Shown: positions 60,082 through 64,000 of the stretch, one piece after another | Layout of the letters: each line of letters opens with the position of its first letter | Position numbering within the stretch: position 1 is the first letter of the stretch | Assembly (NCBI GenBank): GCA_900542305.1 | Contig: UQMU01000004.1 | Location: forward strand, 22,137-86,136 | From: an uncultured Collinsella sp. | GTDB taxonomy: Bacteria; Actinomycetota; Coriobacteriia; Coriobacteriales; Coriobacteriaceae | Reading direction: 5' to 3' | DNA: 64,000 nt | Program-made: the position numbers and the translations under genes | The notes under the pieces: generated by a model | What the model was told of the DNA's origin: nothing | Seen by the model: the letters and a program-made list of their open reading frames with translations, nothing else | The model's database searches: none

Positions 60082-60300
60082 GATACTTCCCCTTCTATGT
60101 GTTCGCACACACGACCGTGGTAACGAATCGACCCGCCGGATGCGGACCGTGAGGGAACTATACGGCGGGTTTTGGGCGGGCTTGAGCAGAGGCTGCGCGG
60201 TTTGGTAAACGTGCTAAAACTGGCGGTAAACGGTAGGTAAAGGTGGTTACCTTATGAAGATACCAGTACAACGTAGTCGCAGGTCAAAAGCGGTATAAAC

Positions 60301-60318
60301 TGCTAAAACGCTTTAGCA
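60301..60318. promoter_or_regulatory. Palindromic operator-like site upstream of ppdK
   Basis: TGCTAAAACGCTTTAGCA: TGCTAAA/TTTAGCA around ACGC, the form of LacI/GalR or CcpA-type sites. A partial second copy TGCTAAAAC lies at 60212-60220. AAGCGTTTTAG is shared with the adhE upstream region. Confidence 0.45.
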
Positions 60319-60431
60319 AAAAGCTGTAATTATTGGAATGGAATCTCTTAAACTACGCAATAGCCAAGAAAGACAAAATCTATAAGAAGTATTTGTCCCA
60401 GGGATTTTGGTCAGAGTAGCTAATTTGGGAC

Positions 60432-60507
60432 GGGGCTATTTTAGCCACCCCGGCAGATAGCGCGAATGCTTTGGCGGAGTAACGGCCGGGGTAGCTAAAA
60501 AAGCCCC
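60432..60507. repeat. 22-bp imperfect inverted repeat
   Basis: Arms at 60432-60453 and 60486-60507 (GGGGCTATTTTAGCCACCCC against GGGGCTTTTTTAGCTACCCC after inversion) differ at two positions; a 32-base loop separates them. Role unknown; possibly an element end or a bidirectional stop at the island boundary. Confidence 0.7.
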
Positions 60508-60712
60508 ATTACAGTTTGAGTCGTCCGAAAGGGCGGCTCCTTACTAGTTCTGGTAATACGATTGAGCCGTACCGATGGTCGCTGGCCGACCGCGACCGCG
60601 ACGCGGCCTCCACCCGAGACCCCCATCTCGACACATAGCCCGTCATCCGACGAAAGCGCGCAGGTCGTCCTGTATAGGCGCATGGTGTCCCCCTCCGCCG
60701 CAAGAGGGAAAC

Positions 60713-60751
60713 GAAAAAGCCCCTCTTTGCCACTACGGACAAAAGGGGCCT
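60713..60751 (-). terminator. Terminator of the ABC exporter genes
   Basis: On the minus strand GCCCCTTTT pairs with AAAGAGGGGC (9 bp) and TTTTTC follows. It lies about 80 bases after the end of the second, broken ABC gene. Confidence 0.82.
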
Positions 60752-60827
60752 CCCAGGGGAAACGTGTTACAAAGCCTTCTTTGCAAGACGATGAAGATCA
60801 GAAACCCAACGTCGTACGCGTAGGGAC

Positions 60828-61432
60828 TTACCCAACACCCACGCCATTTCGATCTTCTGGGCCTTCAACGCCACGTCCCGATAAGCATCCGGGCATCGGA
60901 ATGACCTCGTCGCAAGCCGCAAGCATCTCTTCGTCATGAGTGACAACAATTACAATATGGTCTCTCTTAACCTCATGAAGCAATTTAATTAGCGCGCTCC
61001 GGCTCTTCGCATCAAGCGCTGAAGTTGACTCAAGAAACAACATGACGTCCGGCGATTTCAACATCTGCCGCACAATTGCGATGTTCTGCTTCTCCCCGCC
61101 GGACACCCCTCCTTTCTTGCTGCCAAGCATCGCTGCCGCCCCGTTCTCCGCAGCGGCAATCATTTTGTCTAACCCCAATATGGCAAGCATCCGATTCAGT
61201 TTGTCGGCCTCGAAATCATCAGAAAGCAGCGTAAGATTATCGAGGATCGTCCCCCCCCCCCAACAATAGGGGGCTCTTGCTCCGTAATGCCAACTCGGCA
61301 CCGCCGCAATGCGTATCGGTCGATGCGACGCTGTGATACCCCGTTGTAGAGGACGGCCCCTTCCGTGTTATCTGGATATAGACCCAATATCACTGACAGC
61401 AGCGAGCTCTTCCCCGAGCCATTTCTTCTTGC
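60828..61432 (-). pseudogene. Remnant of a second ABC exporter ATPase, truncated and frameshifted
   Basis: The reading frame opens after a stop at 61433-61435, directly at the Walker A (RRNGSGKSSLLSVILGLYP), so the transmembrane domain is gone. At 61251-61261 an 11-base G run (minus strand) shifts the frame; with 9 or 12 G the two parts join as IVGGGTILDNL. The second part has VSGGEKQNIAIVRQ and an H-loop VVTHDEE. The Walker B aspartate is replaced (MLFLESTSALD instead of a DE pair). Just after the first ABC gene a coupled ATG reads only MGNA before a stop. Confidence 0.8.
61251..61261. repeat. Homopolymer tract of 11 C (G on the coding strand)
   Basis: Eleven consecutive C on the plus strand inside the broken ABC gene, exactly at the frame change. 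Such tracts slip during replication and are also a common sequencing error site. Confidence 0.9.
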
Positions 61433-61518
61433 TTACTGTTTTTCTTATATTGTAACGATTTTCGATAAGAGGAAAGATTACTCCATGACGCGCAAGCCCG
61501 AACTCTAAGCGTTTCCCA

Positions 61519-63123
61519 TCAGCATTGCCCATTTTTCGGATCGAAATCCAAATCCAGCTTCCTATCGCATGCTGAAATCAAATCCTGATCATGGCTTACA
61601 ACAAGAATTAGCTGATCGAAGGGATTTCGATGAATATACTCCGTGAACTCCCGACGGCTTTCTTCATCTAAATCGTTCGTTGGTTCATCGAACACAAGCA
61701 CTTCCGGCTGCCTGCGAAGTGCTGCGAATATCCTTAGCTTTCGATACTCTCCACCAGAAAGGTCTCTACAATTCTTGCCTTTTAACGATTCGACGGTTCG
61801 ATAGAAACTCGGCACAAGCTCTCGGAGGTTTTCGCTCGATCCCCGAATCGACGTCCTCTCAAGGTAATTCTCCACCGTTTCGTTCGGAATAAAGAGCTTT
61901 TGCGGGCACACCGCAAACAGGTCCCGTCGGATCGTCTCCATATCGAGCTCTTCATATGGCACCGACCCCAAAGCCCGATGTCCCCCAGCAGAATATAGTC
62001 CAAGGAGCACCTTCAGAAACGTGCTTTTTCCGCATCCGTTCGGCCCGGTAATGGCATAGGTTTTTCCTTCCTCCACCTCCACGGAGAGGTCGCGGTATAA
62101 GTAGGGCTTTCCCGCGTATCGGTACGCGATGTTGGACAACGATATGCTCTCCACGTGCCCAACCGTGAGGGTGCCGCGGTCCTCGGCGTCCTCCGTCAGA
62201 GCCCCCAATCGGTCGAACGAGGCCCTTGCGTCCTGATACGATTTGAAATAATTCAAAAAATACTTGAAGCATCCGAACGCCATCGAGTAATACGAGTTCA
62301 CCATTGTGAACTCGCCTAAGCTCATTCTTCCGCTCAATATTTCCATCCCGGAGATCACGAGCAGTGCCCCCCGAAACACAGACGAGATCAGGCCGTCGCT
62401 TGATGTGGCCAGATTCGAGACCCTACTTGCTTTCATGTAAATCGGGTAGTACCCCTCGAATACCCCTTTGAGCGTCCGAGCGCTCTGGTTATATGCGCCA
62501 TCGCACTTAATGTCAAACAACTGCGACAGCTCGCCGCTCACGGACGCGAAAAGCTTACTCAAACCCTCCTTGTTCGCAAGCGAACTGTTGTACAACGGCT
62601 TTTTCAACGCCCTGAATAAAATGAAGTACGCAACAAGCGAACATGCACTTAACACCAGGAACACCGGATTAATCGAAAACAGGATGATGCATATCAACAC
62701 AACCAGAACGATGTTAAGCCCGATCGTCAGGAAGTTGTTCACGACAAACGATGACACCGCATTCGAATCCGCATACACCCTCTGCGTTGTATAGGATGGA
62801 TCCGCCTGCTCCCCCTTTTCCAGGGGCCCCCGTTCAAACGACTCACACGTGGTCCCCATCAGTCTCGTCGTCATCTCCAAGATGACGCGCGATACGTTCA
62901 CACCCATCGCATACGACATGAAGGAGGCCGATATCCCTATGCCCGCAACAAAGGCCGCAAACCACACGACGCGAGATGGATCCCTATTCGTCACGAGAAA
63001 GTCTACAAACCCACCGTTTAAGGCGGGCATGACGCACGAGAGAGCAAAATTCACCAGCATGAGAATCACGAAAAGCCGTGACCCTTTACACCGAAACAAC
63101 TCGTGAACCGTCTTCTTAAACAT
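61519..63123 (-). CDS. Half-size ABC exporter (transmembrane plus ATPase)
   Basis: 534 aa from ATG 63123 (MFKKTVHELFRC), with GGAG before it. About five to six transmembrane helices in residues 15-300. ATPase with GPNGCGKSTFLKVL near residue 355, LSGGEYRKLRIF, VLVFDEPTNDLD and SHDQD, all intact. The family is the peptide/lipid exporter type without a peptidase domain. Lower GC than the core genome. The downstream partner gene is broken, so it may act as a homodimer or the locus may be decaying. Confidence 0.88.
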   Translation of the reverse strand: MFKKTVHELFRCKGSRLFVILMLVNFALSCVMPALNGGFVDFLVTNRDPSRVVWFAAFVAGIGISASFMSYAMGVNVSRVILEMTTRLMGTTCESFERGPLEKGEQADPSYTTQRVYADSNAVSSFVVNNFLTIGLNIVLVVLICIILFSINPVFLVLSACSLVAYFILFRALKKPLYNSSLANKEGLSKLFASVSGELSQLFDIKCDGAYNQSARTLKGVFEGYYPIYMKASRVSNLATSSDGLISSVFRGALLVISGMEILSGRMSLGEFTMVNSYYSMAFGCFKYFLNYFKSYQDARASFDRLGALTEDAEDRGTLTVGHVESISLSNIAYRYAGKPYLYRDLSVEVEEGKTYAITGPNGCGKSTFLKVLLGLYSAGGHRALGSVPYEELDMETIRRDLFAVCPQKLFIPNETVENYLERTSIRGSSENLRELVPSFYRTVESLKGKNCRDLSGGEYRKLRIFAALRRQPEVLVFDEPTNDLDEESRREFTEYIHRNPFDQLILVVSHDQDLISACDRKLDLDFDPKNGQC

Positions 63124-63219
63124 GCCAGCTCCCATCAAGCGGCCTTTTATCCAAAACTGAATTTGCTCGCCGCTTAATCGCTCCCATATATCCCTTGTTG
63201 TTAATCCTTGCTCAAGACA

Positions 63220-63579
63220 TTATCTCGGGTTGCGGTGCCCAGGATTCCATTTCACCTTTATATACATACGAATAAGCCCCCTATTTGCATAGGCAAGCGC
63301 GGCGATTATAACAGCAGCCACCATCAGACCGAGAATAGCCCTTTTGTCCGGAAAAAGGGACGAGAGAAAAAGGCATATTGCGGAGAAAACTATAGACGCC
63401 CCCACCACTCGGTTTGCGCCTAGAGACTCGGCCGTCCGCTTTGCCTCCTCTAAACGCTCTCCCGATAGCAATGGCATTCCGGCAAGCAATCCCGTGAGCT
63501 TGCCTCGATATATCATTATTCCGAACAACAGCAGCAGGCATGACCCCACCATTGAAACCACAACGTCCGACATCGCCAT
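63220..63579 (-). CDS. Small membrane protein, DUF3784-like
   Basis: 119 aa from ATG 63579 (MAMSDVVVSMVGSCLLLLFG), with AAGGAG 12 bases before it. Hydrophobic segments at about 7-25, 55-75 and 80-100. The pattern GLLAGMPLLSGERLEEAKRTAESLGANRVVGAS resembles DUF3784 proteins, often found beside ABC exporters. Function unknown. Precedes the ABC gene in the same direction. Confidence 0.5.
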   Translation of the reverse strand: MAMSDVVVSMVGSCLLLLFGIMIYRGKLTGLLAGMPLLSGERLEEAKRTAESLGANRVVGASIVFSAICLFLSSLFPDKRAILGLMVAAVIIAALAYANRGLIRMYIKVKWNPGHRNPR

Positions 63580-63749
63580 CACTCCAGTCCACTCCTTCAA
63601 TACCAGCCCTATCGACAAACATCAAAACTTTTTTTAACCTAATATTGTATATCGATATAAATATATTCTTTTATATATCGTTTCGATTTGTGATATTTTA
63701 TCGAACGAGTTGCTATTCGAGGAAGATAGGCCACAACCAAAGGAGATCA
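63580..63749. promoter_or_regulatory. AT-rich divergent promoter region
   Basis: 170 bases, very AT-rich compared with the core genome, with the repeated ATATCG words and a TATATCGATATA palindrome at about 63648-63659. It must drive the plus-strand RRE-like gene and probably the minus-strand exporter genes. Exact promoters were not resolved. Confidence 0.5.
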
Positions 63750-64000
63750 ATGGAATCCGTGAATGTTTGGAGCGCGCAAATCTCATCATTGCCTGGAGTC
63801 ATCCCTATCCCCCTCGACCCAAGCTACCTTCGCAGTGAACCAAATAACCGCCTGAGCGTCCTAAGCTCAGATGGGAAACAAATCTATACGATCCTCAACA
63901 GGGTCGCTAAAGAGATTCTTGACTTATGCGACGGCACCTGCGATTGGGGGTGCGGACGATTTCTTGGACCGCGCCTAGGCGTATCCAAGCTTCCTGCGGT
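63750..64000 (+). CDS. PqqD/RRE-like protein, start only (runs off right edge)
   Basis: 83 codons visible from ATG 63750, with AAAGGAG five bases before it. The segment GKQIYTILNRVAKEILDLCDGT (residues about 44-65) matches the core of PqqD-type RiPP recognition elements (LNxxAxEIxxLCDGT). Upstream, SLPGVIPIPLDPSYL fits the first strands. The following CDWGCGRFLGPRLGVSKLPA is Cys/Gly-rich and less typical. It could be a free RRE protein or the N-terminus of a fusion. It suggests a peptide-modification gene cluster to the right. Confidence 0.6.
   Translation, partial: MESVNVWSAQISSLPGVIPIPLDPSYLRSEPNNRLSVLSSDGKQIYTILNRVAKEILDLCDGTCDWGCGRFLGPRLGVSKLPA

Larger units (their letters stand above)
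60082..60827. other. 746-base non-coding gap upstream of ppdK
   Basis: Holds a possible ppdK -10 (minus TATAGT at 60157-60162), a palindrome (60301-60318), a long inverted repeat (60432-60507) and a terminator (60713-60751). No convincing gene. Base composition falls from about 60200 rightward. Confidence 0.6.

Noticed and set aside
60495..60742. Two overlapping minus-strand frames of 62-77 codons in the ppdK-ABC gap
   Set aside because: They lie over the inverted repeat and the terminator, lack ribosome sites and resemble no family.
63281..63625. 114-codon minus-strand frame overlapping the DUF3784-like gene
   Set aside because: Alternative frame of the same region without hydrophobic pattern; the 119-codon frame has the membrane segments and a ribosome site.

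Overview
The window reads as chromosome of a high-GC Gram-positive actinobacterium of the class Coriobacteriia, most likely Collinsella or a close relative. This is inferred from protein character and gene order: actinobacterial mIHF beside gmk-rpoZ, TrmFO, ThiI, a pyrR-pyrB-pyrC-pyrK-pyrD-pyrF operon, and a rpsB-tsf-pyrH-frr-uppS-cdsA-dxr-rseP-ispG-proS block. No rRNA, tRNA or CRISPR array was recognised. Almost all genes lie on the minus strand. The exceptions are rpmB, adhE and a small kinase gene (35.8-40.0 kb) and a partial gene at the right edge.

Layout, left to right. 0-8 kb: rimO (partial), yajQ, a RodZ-like membrane protein, ftsK and RNase J, then a 640-base gap holding two inverted copies of a structured repeat. 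8-24 kb: pnp, rpsO, recO, era, dgkA, ybeY, phoH, mtaB, dnaJ, a membrane-anchored DnaJ variant, hemW, dus, lepA, rpsT and holA. 24-27 kb: comEC and comEA (DNA uptake). 27-30 kb: thiI, rpoZ, gmk, mihF. 30-35.5 kb: the pyrimidine operon with a candidate attenuator leader. 35.8-40 kb: rpmB, a decayed REP-associated transposase, adhE and an APH-type kinase. 40-50.5 kb: the isoprenoid, phospholipid and translation block. 50.5-57 kb: yraN, yifB(comM), dprA, trmFO and a tyrosine recombinase, preceded by rnhB and rplS. 57-60 kb: ppdK. 60-64 kb: a lower-GC accessory segment with a half-ABC exporter, a broken second ABC gene, a small DUF3784-like membrane protein and, divergently, the start of a PqqD/RRE-like gene. 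This last segment looks like the edge of a peptide natural-product (RiPP-type) locus.

The most interesting observation is that the two competence-related operons, comEA-comEC and yraN-yifB-dprA-trmFO-recombinase, lie 28 kb apart but share a tandem 11-base repeat (TTTTGGTCRGC followed by TTTTGGTTTG). It sits 71-75 bases upstream of the first start codon in each. This is a strong candidate for a competence regulon operator. Other points of interest are a homopolymer G tract inside the broken ABC gene, compensatory changes between the two structured repeats at 7.9-8.3 kb, an apparent AUA start codon for the recombinase, and a winged-helix-like insertion in the RseP protease.
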